Both the position numbers and the translations under genes were made by a program. Below are positions 34,528 through 48,110 of a stretch of 64,000 nucleotides of DNA, one piece after another. The notes beneath the pieces are model-generated. The model had not been told where the DNA came from. It did not search any database and worked only from the letters and a program-made list of their open reading frames with translations. Numbering within the stretch: position 1 is the first letter of the stretch; each line of letters opens with the position of its first letter. The stretch is from Paragyromitra xinjiangensis. Its lineage: Eukaryota; Ascomycota; Pezizomycetes; Pezizales; Discinaceae. The DNA lies in contig JBCAMK010000016.1 in NCBI GenBank assembly GCA_038503065.1, positions 1-64,000 of the forward strand. The letters are read 5' to 3'.

Positions 34528-34651
34528 CTTTACACAAAAGCCTAGCGTACGGTGAAGTTTTGACCCTCCACACGGAAAAAATAGCATAGTGCATTCTTAG
34601 CCTTACACACAAGGCTAACGTACGGCAAAGTTTTGACCTTACACATGGAAA
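34528..34651. repeat. Two-copy direct repeat, 73-bp spacing
   Basis: A ~50-bp block (CTTTACACAAAAGCCTAGCG, then TACGGTGAAGTTTTGACC) at 34528 is repeated with changes at 34601. It ends about 100 bp before the next gene fragment. Function unknown. Confidence 0.7.
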
Positions 34652-34751
34652 GGAGGGTAAACTCTCGTGACACACAAAGGAAGGGACGACACTCCAAGTT
34701 GCCTTCTCACCCTAGACCCATGTCGTAAAAGATTCAACTTCTTCTACTCTA

Positions 34752-35939
34752 ATGTCACAACGCACTGGCAAAGCTCTTTGGCGCGAAGGAGGCAGTTTGG
34801 CCTTGGGCTGCGTTAGTGCAGCATTTAAATCCTCATCGCCAACTAGATCCAAGGCATTTTTTATCCAAGAGATTTCGGCTAGCCAGTTCTACGGCAACTT
34901 CAAAAAGATATCGGCTGTATGCCGAAAAAATAATATACGCATCGAATACTACAGTCAAGAGCGTCTGCTTGTCTTCCGAACGATGCCAAGCCCTATGCAC
35001 GACTGCATCCAAAGCTGGATGGATTGCGAGGTACAGAGAATGAGGAGGAAGGGGTTCATTACATCAAGACATTGGTCTAGATGTATTACCATCAACTATT
35101 CTATGGGTATAGGTCCTGATTTTCGCGGGTTGGGTTGATAACCTGAGCGCTAACAGATGGTATTAGACTTCCGTGATTTCAAAGGGCACGTGCATGAAGG
35201 TTCTTGGATGTCGCCCGACGTCTCCGTGATATCATTTGGCCAGTCGCTCCCCAATCTTGTTATCGAAGTGGCGTTCTCAGAATCCTCTGAACATGCGAGA
35301 AGGAAGGCGGGTTTTTGGCTGAACGCTGCATCGGGTACGCTTCAAGTTGTCGTCTTGATACTGGTAGACGAAACGGAAGCTCGCCGCCGTGCTCCGAATG
35401 ATAGAAGCGAGGAGGTCGAAGCTCCAGATACAGATGATCTTGCATCAGAGGATGATCTCTGGGTTGGAGACCTCAAGATCTCAGTGGAGTTGTGGAGAAA
35501 AAACCCTAATGGTGTTTACAAACAGCGTGAAATCGTAAAACCCTTCCACATTGCTTGCCTAGCCATAGCTTGTCGTGAGAAATTAGTGCATGCATGCAAC
35601 TAACCATATATTTAGCGTCTGGCTGATGTAACATCTGTCGACTCAGCGAGGGAACATGCAGCCCGTGCAGCTCACCGCTATGATGATGACGACGAATCTT
35701 CTGAGTCTGATGATGGCCTCGATGAATCTACGTTCACACTGAACCTAACCGACTTCTTCGGCCGTGGGACCATACCACCAAGATATGACCCCTTGAGCAC
35801 CTTCACCATGAAGACGGATACATTAAGAGCGTATATCGCCAGGTACAAGCGCCTACTGGGCCGAAATAGACGCGTTGAAGCTCGTTCTCGAGCTCAGCTT
35901 CATATCGGATATGACTCACCTTACGTTGATGAGTCATAG
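34752..35939 (+). pseudogene. PD-(D/E)XK nuclease-like fungal protein, frame-disrupted
   Basis: Three coding blocks are visible. 34752-35104 has RTMPSPMHD, common at the start of this fold. 35157-35603 has MSPDVSV, then LVIEVAFSES and a hydrophobic VVVLILVDE strand. A last block begins near 35618 and runs to the TAG at 35939, with an acidic DDDDESSESDD stretch. The order P-D..E-V-x-x-S-E-S followed by a WL motif resembles Uma2-like restriction-fold proteins common in fungi. Splicing the first two blocks at GTATAG..CAG gives a plausible DGIRLP and then a stop. The correct frame resumes one base later, which points to a single-base frameshift. The third junction would need a 30-bp intron. Probably a pseudogene, unless the sequence has an error. 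Confidence 0.5.
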
Positions 35940-36896
35940 CCAACTATCATAGGTCTCTAGAATGGTCATCATCTTCGATGATCTGGTCCGGTCCGGTTTA
36001 AAGTTTGTGGTTCCTAAGGGCTTTTCACTAGTATCCATGTTTTCCTCTTTCTTTCTTTCTGTTTTCTTTTACAATTTGCTACCCTTGGTCGTTTCGTCTT
36101 CGTAGTAGCTTAGATGAATTAGTGATGCAATAAATGTATTTTCCCCCAGCCGTTTTGTGTATCCGCGTGACTAAGAGATGACCCTACGGCTTGAGATCCT
36201 TTGATTTTCGTTTGTGTGTCTAGGTGGTAGTTCAATGTGAGGGGCTTGCATTGTAGTATGGTGTTTTGGTTGTGACACCCAAAAAGTCGGTTATTTTTGC
36301 TACCCCACCATATATACTGTAATACCTCCGCGATACGTTCGTAGAGTAATGTTAACTTGCGATCTGAACTAGCCCAGTGCTAATCCATAGAATCATGTGC
36401 TATGTACGTGTATATTTCTCCTTTGCTAATTCATCTCTTCTTCTGTACATCAATCATGGCCAATTAATCAACGTCAATAACCTCATCACTTCGTACGTCT
36501 CTACTCTAACAATATATAGTTTATATGCAGGACTGCTTTAGCTCATACCCCAAGACCATAGATAAGAAACAAGGGTTATAGATGTTATACCATCAGAACC
36601 TTTGCCATGGAGTGACTTTTCATAGGCTACTTTTCAGTGGTGGAAAGGAAATGGTTCCTAATGTGCCGCGGCGTTGGCTCGCAACAGAAACGTAGGTAAA
36701 TCCACGAGATATCATTTATCTCGCCACTAACCCTTTCCTTGACAACCCACTCGCAGAACCAAGCGACCAACCACAGGTCGCCACGGATTTTACTCACCAC
36801 CCGAGTAATCTCACGATACAGGTTTCTACCAATCAGGAGATCCCTACCCAACATTTCTTCGGCTTCAGTACCTGCTGAAGAATCACCCCATACGCA
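35940..36896. other. Intergenic
   Basis: T-rich 3' flank followed by unremarkable sequence; no gene supported. A short plus-strand frame overlaps the next gene's 5' flank. Confidence 0.35.
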
Positions 36897-37694
36897 ATGT
36901 CAACCATCTGGAAGAGTCAGAAGGTCACCACCGCTCAAAAGCTGATGGCCGCAGAGCTAGATTGGCATAGAGAGAGAGATGCCATGCTACGTGAGGTTAA
37001 ACGGTTACGGAGGGAGGTCGGCACAGTCACCAGGCGGTACAACGAAGCGAGGCGGGAAGCGGCCGAGCTGGTTCATAAAATACGACAGCAGCCACCGCCA
37101 CCGATACCCTTAAGACCGAGTAAAGAGGAGGAGGAAGATAAGTACGAGGGAGAGAAAGAGAAAGAGAAAGGCAAGGGCAAAGAGGAGAGTGTGGGCATGG
37201 AAGAGACAAGACAGGAGGAGGAGGAAAGACAAGAGAAAGAACTCACTAGTACTCGCACAATAACAGCACCGTTTGGACCCTCAGTGGTGGTGGCGCCGCC
37301 AGATACAGACAAGAGACCACCGACCCCCGAGCCTATCACCACCCCACTACCGAGTCCACCTAAATCCCCCGGACAGACAGCGTCGCTGGCTAAAACCCCC
37401 GGCGACGCAACACAGACAAGCAGCAAGAAACGGCGGTTTGTGGAGACAAATAGCAGAAACATATGGGCAAGGATGTATCACGAAAACGGATCGAAAGGTA
37501 CCACACGGAGCCAATTACAGAAATATGCGCTGGGAAGAGAAGGTAAAGGAGACAAGATACTGCTGTTGTTGCCAATGCGGGATGAGGGAGAGGAGGGGTA
37601 TGTTTGTAGGTTGAGAAAAAAGGGGATAAAAGAGTTTAAGTTCGGGGTGGATGGAGAGATAGGGGAAGAAGGAGAGGTAGGGGAGTGGGATTAG
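36897..37694 (+). CDS. Hypothetical coiled-coil protein
   Basis: A frame of 265 codons. Residues ~15-65 form a basic coiled coil (HRERDAMLREVKRLRREV). Residues 75-120 are a Glu/Lys-rich run. The middle is Pro/Thr/Ser-rich and probably disordered. The C-terminal ~85 residues, after KKRRF, are more ordered (NIWARMYHENG.., KILLLLPMRDEG). KKRRF could be a nuclear signal. No family is recognised. A Ser/Leu-rich minus-strand frame (37073-37462) is a shadow of the Glu/Lys run. Confidence 0.5.
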   Translation: MSTIWKSQKVTTAQKLMAAELDWHRERDAMLREVKRLRREVGTVTRRYNEARREAAELVHKIRQQPPPPIPLRPSKEEEEDKYEGEKEKEKGKGKEESVGMEETRQEEEERQEKELTSTRTITAPFGPSVVVAPPDTDKRPPTPEPITTPLPSPPKSPGQTASLAKTPGDATQTSSKKRRFVETNSRNIWARMYHENGSKGTTRSQLQKYALGREGKGDKILLLLPMRDEGEEGYVCRLRKKGIKEFKFGVDGEIGEEGEVGEWD

Positions 37695-38555
37695 GTATCG
37701 TCGCAGGGTTGTTACCGGGCACAAGAGTTCATAGATTTACTTTGCTGTACATCTTCCTAGCGAGTTTACCTAGGTCTTGGTTTGCTCGTACCATAAGCCA
37801 AGTGCTTGGATGTACATACGTAGGAAATCAATCAATCAATCAACTTGAACATTTTATCGTCATAACCCATAGGGTTGGATACGTAAATGAATTACTACTA
37901 CCACTACTAACTTGAACATTTTTAGTAGATTCATTAACTATATATCACTCGCTTTTTGTTGTCCTGATCGGGTTAGAGTAGCCCCCTTAGCGAGCACAAT
38001 AGCAAATATTTGATTCTCTTACCCGACTTTTGGTTACTATGCTTGCTAAGGGGCCATGCTCACTACCAGGCCAACCTGTCTAGTATTAAGCTCTGTCATT
38101 GAAGGCTGCAATATAGAGTAGTGGTCGCCATGCAGAGCCACACGCTGAGCGGAAAGAGTGAAATTTCCGGAAGCGCTGAGCGCCCGCATACCGCTTATGT
38201 ATATGAAGGCATTCCTACATTACATACCGCCCGTACAATAGGAAAGTTGTAGCGCATAGGTGAACTCACCTTTTAGCCACTATTCCTCGCTCGTGCCCAG
38301 CCTCGTTGGCGCTAACCACTATCAGATCATCGATTTCTAGAGTACTACATGTAAGTCGGACACCAAGAATTCAGTGGATTTCATAGAGCAGTGGAGGGGA
38401 TCGCGAGGCGGAGGGTATAGCGAGGATCGGCAGGCTTGGCAGGGAATAGCTATTCCGTCATACCAACGAGATCGTGAGCTTGAAGCTTTCTCAAAACCGT
38501 AGATATCCAACTCTTGTGACTGATCAAAAGTATACTGCAGCGGAGAAAAGATCCT
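37695..38555. other. Intergenic
   Basis: Apart from the inverted repeat at 37981-38054, no gene or repeat is supported. A CAATCAATCAATCAA run lies near 37829. Confidence 0.3.
37981..38054. repeat. Inverted repeat / possible MITE remnant
   Basis: CCCCCTTAGCGAGCACAATA near 37982 is mirrored by the complement of TTACTATGCTTGCTAAGGGG at about 38034-38053, with an inner TCGGGTTAGAGTA/CTCTTACCCGA pair partly overlapping. A TTACTATGCTTGCT fragment also occurs at about 24428, so this may belong to a dispersed family. Confidence 0.5.
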
Positions 38556-38698
38556 GACGTTACGCGAACCAGAGAACAGTCTTCAGTGTCCAAATCCCAC
38601 CCGTCGGTCTTTAACGTTACGCGAAGTGAAGCAAACCCTTCGGTGTCTGCAGGTTGGAAGTCAACGTTACGCAATATAAAGCGAAATCCCTAGTGACT
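38556..38698. repeat. Three-copy degenerate tandem repeat with ACGTTACGC cores
   Basis: ACGTTACGC appears at 38557, 38614 and 38664. Each is followed by a variable AGxGAA..CC.T..GTGTC block, so the unit is roughly 50-57 bp. It lies directly upstream of the transposase-like relic. Function unknown. Confidence 0.6.
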
Positions 38699-38716
38699 AG
38701 AATCTGTTACTTGCAG

Positions 38717-39203
38717 AAAGCCCTATGATTGAAAACAGTTTTCTCAGAGAGCAGAATGCTTCTTTAAAACGTCAGCTGGAAGAGTGCAAGAAAAAGAAGA
38801 AAACAACTAGGACGAAAATTCCTGATCATAGAATTCCTTTTATGGAGAAGGCAGATGTGGAGAAATTTTATCAACAGAGACGAGAAGCTTAAGCAACTGA
38901 AGAAAAGAAGAGAAAAAAATTAGAAAGGATCAAGAAACAAGTAGCTAAAATTGAAGAGGAGGTACTAGGAATTGCCCGAAAGAAACAGAAAAGACAGGAC
39001 ATGGAGAATATGAATAGATCATTACCTCGGGGGTGGTATTCGGTTGCAAAACTTCAAGAGGAGGAAATAGTAAAAACTACAAACTAGAAGAGTTAAGACA
39101 GCAAATAGCAACAGGTAACAGAAGTGAGGACTCAGATACCGAGATGGAGGATACACCTGCGCCTGATGATGATTTATCAATAGAATTCGGGGAGGAGGGC
39201 TAG
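38717..39203 (+). pseudogene. Decayed coiled-coil gene tail, perhaps from a DDE (pogo/Fot-like) transposase
   Basis: From an acceptor-like TTGCAG at 38711-38716 a plus-strand frame encodes a Lys/Glu-rich helix (SFLREQNASLKRQLEECK). It is cut by an in-frame TAA near 38890, continues in the same frame to about 39087, and then shifts frame into an acidic tail (EDSDTEMEDTPAPDDD) ending at TAG 39203. Helical tails of this kind follow the DDE domain of fungal pogo-like transposases. No DDE domain was found upstream, so the assignment is weak; the decay is clear. Confidence 0.35.
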
Positions 39204-39338
39204 CTAGAACGTGGTCTTTGCTTCATTTCGTTGTACATATCACTCGTGGTTCTACTCTCAAAAATTTGATGTTCTTCCCCGTTGCCGCCAGGTCCCCTCC
39301 ACTGCTCTAATGTCCTAAAGGCGTGCAGTGGTCTCCCT

Positions 39339-39468
39339 GTTACCCTACCTGCGTAGGGAGTTACCCTACCTTCCATATGTCGGACCCTCTGTGGCTGCCT
39401 ATTGACTTCCCAGTCTATTCCCAGGGAGTTACCCTGCCTTCCCCAGTTACCCGGCCGTTACCCGGCCT
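39339..39468. repeat. Degenerate GTTACCC repeats
   Basis: GTTACCCTACCTGCG, GTTACCCTACCTTCC, GTTACCCTGCCTTCC and two GTTACCCGGCC blocks occur within 130 bp, preceded by CAGTGGTCTCCC. This could be the subterminal region of a hAT-like element, but no matching second end or target duplication was found. Confidence 0.5.
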
Positions 39469-40495
39469 TTGGCTGCACTGCTGGCAGCGCAGGATCGAGA
39501 AGAGGGGACACCCGCAAAATTTCCGTGTCCCGGACACTAAAAGTAACGAAGAACAAGCCTTATCAATATTATTTTGTTACCAACATACTTTCTTCCATGA
39601 TAAATTCTCCTATATATCAAGTTGTTTAGCATAGCTTCCTGCTTTAGCACTTGTGTCCTTCCTATTGAGAAAACCCCAGCGCCCCCAACCCTTACCTTGC
39701 TTAAACTATCATTGCCTTTGTGTGGTTCATAAGAGGCTGTTAGGATGTGTGCTCGGGTATTGTGCTACGGATAGTAGCCAGTTGAATTATAGAGTCTAGA
39801 GAACTATCTAAAGCTTTGCTTAGAATTCAGTAGTGGTGTGAAGTACCAGTCTTACAAAAAATCTTACTGTTTACCGTGATATATCCGTTCAAAATGCATG
39901 CAACCTATAGGACCGTTTTTTCTGCTGAAGGAGACTAGGCAGAACTATCAAAACGTCTCCATGATAGGATGCTTGTTCTCGGAAGCTCAGTTATATCCAT
40001 CGTTCAAAGACAACAGAATTGCTCCAAGATCCCTTTTTAAAGAGCCCCAACCCTGCTACCGCGCGAGCTCAAGCCGATTATTGAGAAGGTGTCACTAAAA
40101 TCTCGCAGATTCTGGCGAGAAGCAACTAGCTTAGTAATGTGAGGCGGGCATATGTGAATTGAGTTACGTGGTCAGGGTTAGGGTGGAATTGGCAATCTCT
40201 GTATGATACCCTCTAAACTAATTTTTCTTGCGTTCCGGTACTCAAGTGAGCATTCCATTGGCACATCTGACCAATTGACTTGACTATTTCATGAATCCCG
40301 GGAGTCTCCCACCTGTATAAGTATTTCCACCAATTCTAGGGAAAAACATCCGTAGCCTCACACATCGCCAGTTAACTCCGACACCAATTGCGCGCTGGAA
40401 CCCACCAAACCGAAACACTATTCTTCAACTCTCCGAATAGTCTAACTCAATCCAAACCCGAAACAAAACACTCACAATCCACCATAAGGAGTCCC
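39469..40495. other. Intergenic
   Basis: No supportable gene. An interstitial CAGGGTTAGGG lies near 40176. The region marks the change from transposon-scarred to gene-dense sequence. Confidence 0.35.
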
Positions 40496-43173
<2,678 letters not shown>

Positions 43174-43780
43174 GTTGAAGATTCTTGCGGAATTGGAGGA
43201 TTCAAGTGGAATTGGGTGGTTTGGGGGTGGAGAGTGGTGGGGATTTCGTGTCGTTGTCAGGCATCCCAGCGTTTGGGTTGAACGTGTTGAGGTTACACGG
43301 AAAGGGGATATCTTCGGGGTTTTAGGAAGAAGGAATTTGAAGAAAGACATTTGTAGATATTCTCAGTTCTTTGCAGTTGGGTGATGGGAAATGGGTTTGA
43401 AGTCTGAATCTCTACGACTGGCGATGTTTGAAGAAGTCTCTGCAGGATCCCGTCTCTTTGATCTGCCTCTTAACCCAATGCGATCGATCAGACTCAACTG
43501 TCAAGGTGAGTATTAAATACATGCAGTCTTGCCTTGATAGATTTCTTGCTTCTCTCCTCAGCCAATCACAGAATAGTAATGTTAATAGTATCTTCTCCGA
43601 TAACCAATAAGATAGTTGCAGGACAGTCTCTAGATATCCATGTTATATCCATGCGTCGATCATTACCGTCTTGCAGTCTGAATAGAATAACAAAGCCAAT
43701 GATATAACATTAGATGTACATTCCAGTCAAATAACTCTAGAAGCCAGTGATATTCACCATCACCAACTCCAATTCCTCCC
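43174..43780. other. Intergenic between RecQ and carboxylesterase genes
   Basis: Contains the RecQ 5' flank (possible extended start at 43350) and the 3' flank of the esterase. No further gene seen. Confidence 0.4.
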
Positions 43781-45573
43781 CTACTGCCCTGTAAGCTCTC
43801 CAATCTTCTTCCAAAACCTGTAGACAATCAGCGATATTCCAATCCCAAGCATAGCCAAACCTACTCGCATCTCTCCCACACATCCCCCCCCACCTTCCCC
43901 ACCACCGGTCTTGAAACTAACTCCGCATCCGCATAAAACACCTTCTCCACCCCATCCCTCCCACTCGCCCTCCCCCTCCTCCACGGCGTCCACTCCGGAT
44001 TCGTCCCTGCATTATACCTCACATTATTCGGATCCCCCGCTCTGATAACCCCCACAATCGCACCAACCCAGTTCTCGAATGTCGAATAGCTCGGCAACGC
44101 CCTCGGATTATCGTTGAAATAATACCCCGCATCCTGTCCATGAGCCGCCGGAGCAACCGCCCATGTCCCCTTCCAGCCTTTCCCAGCCGGGAATGAATCT
44201 ACGAGCCAGGTCGACGGACATACGAATAGCGGGTCTTGGATGATCGCCTGTGCGCGCTGCAGGACACTATTGTACTTACTCGGAGGGTAGAAGCCGAGGA
44301 TCGTCTGGAGGAGCTGGGGAGAGATCGTTGGGATGAGGGATTGAATATGCGAGGTTAGATTCGCGGTCGTGATCGTCGGGGGCGCAAAGGAGATGCCCTC
44401 CCAGGCGTTATGTGTAGTTAAGACTTCCTCCCCGTTGAGATAGTTACCAAACACCAGAGCTTTTGTCGCTGGAGTAGCGATAAAGATACCGTCTATGACC
44501 GGAACCCAGGTGAGAGATCCATACACCTTCTTCTCCGCGATCCGAATATTCGCATCCCGCAGGTCTGGGATCAGCGGTTTTCCACGGAGACACTCGAGCG
44601 GAGACTTCACGCCCGAGCATCCAACAGCGTCTGTGAGTTCCTTGAAAAGGCCCGTCGGGATAGGATGGTTATACGAATACTGATACGGGAAAAACGGTGA
44701 ATTCGCTACAGCACGTTTAAACAACGGCGGGTTTGTACGTCCATTATTCGCAATTACATGCTGCAAAACAGACCCAGCACCCGCAGATTGACCCCAGATT
44801 GTAACTTCTGAGGGATCTCCACCGAATACGGAGACATACTTCTGTACCCACTGCAGCGCGAACTGTTGATCGAGAAGCCCTACACCAATCAGCTTAATCC
44901 ACCTATATCGCGTCTCAACTCACCAGCATTCAGCACTCCATTCTTCTTAACCTCCTCACCAGCCAAAAACCCAAATATCCCAAGTCTATAATTCGGCACC
45001 ACCGCAACCACATCCCGTGGAACCAGCGCAAGCCACGCCTGCGGATCCTCATTATTATGATCACCAAGCGAATACCTACCACAATCAACACCGAACACAA
45101 CCTCTATAAAACGAGCACTTACCCTCCACCATGTATAAACACCGCCACCGGCAGCTTCGACCCCCTCGTCGCATTCACAGGCGTGTACACATTCACTGTT
45201 AAACAGTCCTCGGTGATATTATACCCAATCTGTGTTTCAAAGTCGACTCCCATACCATTATAGATACCCTGCGGACACACCGTCGCTAGTTTCTCCCGCA
45301 CGTCGACGGTACCGGAGAGTTGTGGGGGAGGTTGTGGCGCTCTCCATCGGAGTCGGCCTTACAGGTTAGTACTCGTTGTAGAATTTGAGTAGGGGTTCTA
45401 CCAACTGGTGCTGCGGCATATCGGATTCCGTAGAAGGTGTTATAGCCGCTTGTGGTATTCGTACGGCCTTGACACTTTGCGTATCCTAGATCAACGATTG
45501 GATCATTCCCTGAGTCGCAGCGCGAATACGATCCGAGAGATAGGAACAGTGTAGTAAAGAACCAGGACTTCAT
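43781..45573 (-). CDS. Secreted type-B carboxylesterase / lipase-like protein
   Basis: Starts at ATG 45573 with a signal peptide (MKSWFFTTLFLSLGSYSRC). Exons follow in order: the FYGIRYAAAPVG block, TEDCLTVNVYTP with FIHGGG (oxyanion hole), a VPRDVVAVVPNYRLGIFGF block, and a long exon starting near 44880 with the nucleophile elbow GQSAGAGS. The putative catalytic His lies in APAAHGQD. A GTAGGT..CAG intron close to the 3' end restores the family-typical ending CEFWKKIG and the stop at 43781. It belongs to the alpha/beta hydrolase cholinesterase-like group and probably hydrolyses esters outside the cell. All parts are present and no break was seen. Confidence 0.88.
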
Positions 45574-48110
45574 ATTGGCGAAACACAACTTCAATAGTTA
45601 GTAGCGGTGGGTGGAACTGGGTATTGGTACTTATACAAAGTACCTATATCACAGGTTCTATATTACAGGTTGCATCGACATAATTCCCGGAAGACGTGAA
45701 TATAGCCTTGAGTTTGAATTGAGGTTCACGGTACTTGATGTTCTGTTCAATACTTGGATTGGGCATTTGTCACACGCATGCAGAACTTAACCGTGATTAA
45801 GTGCTACGGTGATGGGGCGCCACATAAAGGTGGTATTAAGCTTCGGATCTGCCACGATCTTCCGGCTACTAATCTTTCTTGGCTCTTGGAGTTATATGGA
45901 AACGTCAATTTGGAAGGTAAAGTGGCAGCGCTGGTAAAGCACTGAAATGGTGGAATTGAATAGTACAGTCACCAATATACCGGGTCGCTATTTCTAATCT
46001 CCTACCATGCAAATCCCTACCAGACTCAACACCCGAAACATCAAGACACAAAACGCCAGAAATACCCAACTTTCTAGAAGAATCCGTACTCCGAATCCTC
46101 ACCTAATTTCCGAAGCGTGTAACATCCAGATCTTAGGCGAAAATCGGCTTTTCATAGGGTTACGGCTTCCACTGCCGGAACCAGGAGTGCGAAGTTTTCC
46201 ATCTACCTCAAGTTCAGATGCTGAAAGAAATGGATAAATGATTTCAAAAAAAGAAACTTTATGCATAAAAGGGGCGCTAAACACCAGGAACACTCATGCA
46301 CGAGCTTCCGTTTAAATTAACGATTTCTATCTACCGTTGCGCTAGGACAATATGGGGAGGTCTAAGGGGGCCTGACAACGCCACGGCGGCACAGACACAG
46401 AATAGCGTTTATTGCGTCAAATAGCGGAGAATTCCGGGTTGTCGCAGCGGCCAGTAAAGTGCCTGAGCTCTACCGCAAACGCGGGGAAGCGACCAACCAT
46501 ACTTTCTGTAGCTGAGGGTTTTTCCTCTAGAATATGAGGACGAGAAGAGCTTTGTAGAGCGCTAACTAGGGGTTGCACGTTTCGGTTTTTTCTTCCTTGG
46601 GCTTTATAAACATACCGCAGTTGGCGATAAGCGCGTCTTGAATTATCACTCGTGCTTTTTTCCGGTTTAGACATGAAATTTTGAGTCGCTTGCTAGCTGT
46701 CTGATGATACATGCCCAACGATAGGCGTAAGTTCTCGTTATATAAAGCTTTACTAACGGGGGACCTCGGACCTGCGGGTCATACTGCGCTGTACGCTAGT
46801 AAGCCCTAAAAATATGACCTCGAAAACAAGAACCTAGATGTGCACACAGTCAAAATAGGAGGCGCCAAATAGAGAAAGGGGTGACATCGGAGTCTTCACT
46901 AGCCTTTAAATAGCTGACACATCTGAGTCGGGTGTTTTGGGTGGGTAATCGGATCTTCAGCGAAAACCTGTTTTTTTTTCGGAAAGATTGGCTATCTTAT
47001 GTCTCATGCCACGAGTAGAGAAAAGAGTATCGCCACTACCCGATATTAGGGCAAAGTTATGTGTGGCCATCGTTGATTGATCGAGCAACCTGTAACCTGG
47101 TTGTATAACCTCGATACCGAAGGCAGGGAAGCAAGAGGTTCCAAATATATACCTAGCGCCGAGGATTTCTCAGGAATCGTTTGGTTAGAAAGAAAGTAGG
47201 GGTATAACAAAATAGGTAGTCTGTTAAAGGTTGACCCGGTCGGCGCGCGCCGAAGCATGAAACCCTAGAAACTCCACGATAATTTTCTGGACCACGCATT
47301 CTGACCGCTTGGGTCCACATACCAATCGTCTACAACATCTCCTAGGGTGTCTGCAGCACTAACAGGTTACCGATAACTTCAGACTTATGGGGTGCTATGC
47401 AGGAGAGTCGTGGGAAGGATGCGTGCGACCTAAAGAAGGCTGCATCTCCACAAAGCCACTTGGGTATTGTCTCGAATTCACATTTTAACTCCGTCATTTG
47501 TTTTACTAATTTCCACAAACATATGCTAGTGTTTGACAACTCATTCAAAAGGGAAGTAACCGCACTCTACAAGCGAGACGTAACTTTATCCCATAGCCCT
47601 ATAGAAAATTCTGCCCCGTACGGTGGTGCCCAACAAAGTAGTAGCTTAGTTGATTACAAACGGCCAATAAAACCCAGTCCCACTGGGTGGAAGGAGACAA
47701 CTTCGCCGAAGCGTGGGATAACATCAGTGTGGTATAACTGTGATGCTATTCTAAGTGTCTGGCTTGCATATTATTGTATGTAACACATGAGTAACAACCA
47801 TGGAGTCGGCAATGCCGGATGTGCCACAATGGTACCTCGTTGCACACTGGTTATTTTCAGGGGGAGTATCACCCCGGGCTGGTTCTTAGAACGATTCAAC
47901 AGCTAGAATATTCTCATTGCCTTCTACCTATTAATAAAAAGTACAAGCTAATTGCGCCAATAATACATGTATCTTACCCCTTTCCGCGCCCAGCCCATAC
48001 ATACAAAATAATTACATGAATTTATACATAACAATTATGTGCACCGAAACAAAAGCGCCCCACACCTAACGATATCTATTGATTCCCGATGTCCGACATT
48101 GCAAGGTCGA
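45574..48110. other. Intergenic, about 2.5 kb
   Basis: Frames at 46417-46674 (minus) and 47397-47783 (plus, 128 codons) show no family signature and are not called. No transposon ends or tandem repeats stood out. Confidence 0.35.

Noticed and set aside
47397..47783. Plus-strand frame of 128 codons
   Set aside because: No domain, splice context or compositional signal beyond its length. It could be a small gene, but nothing supports it.
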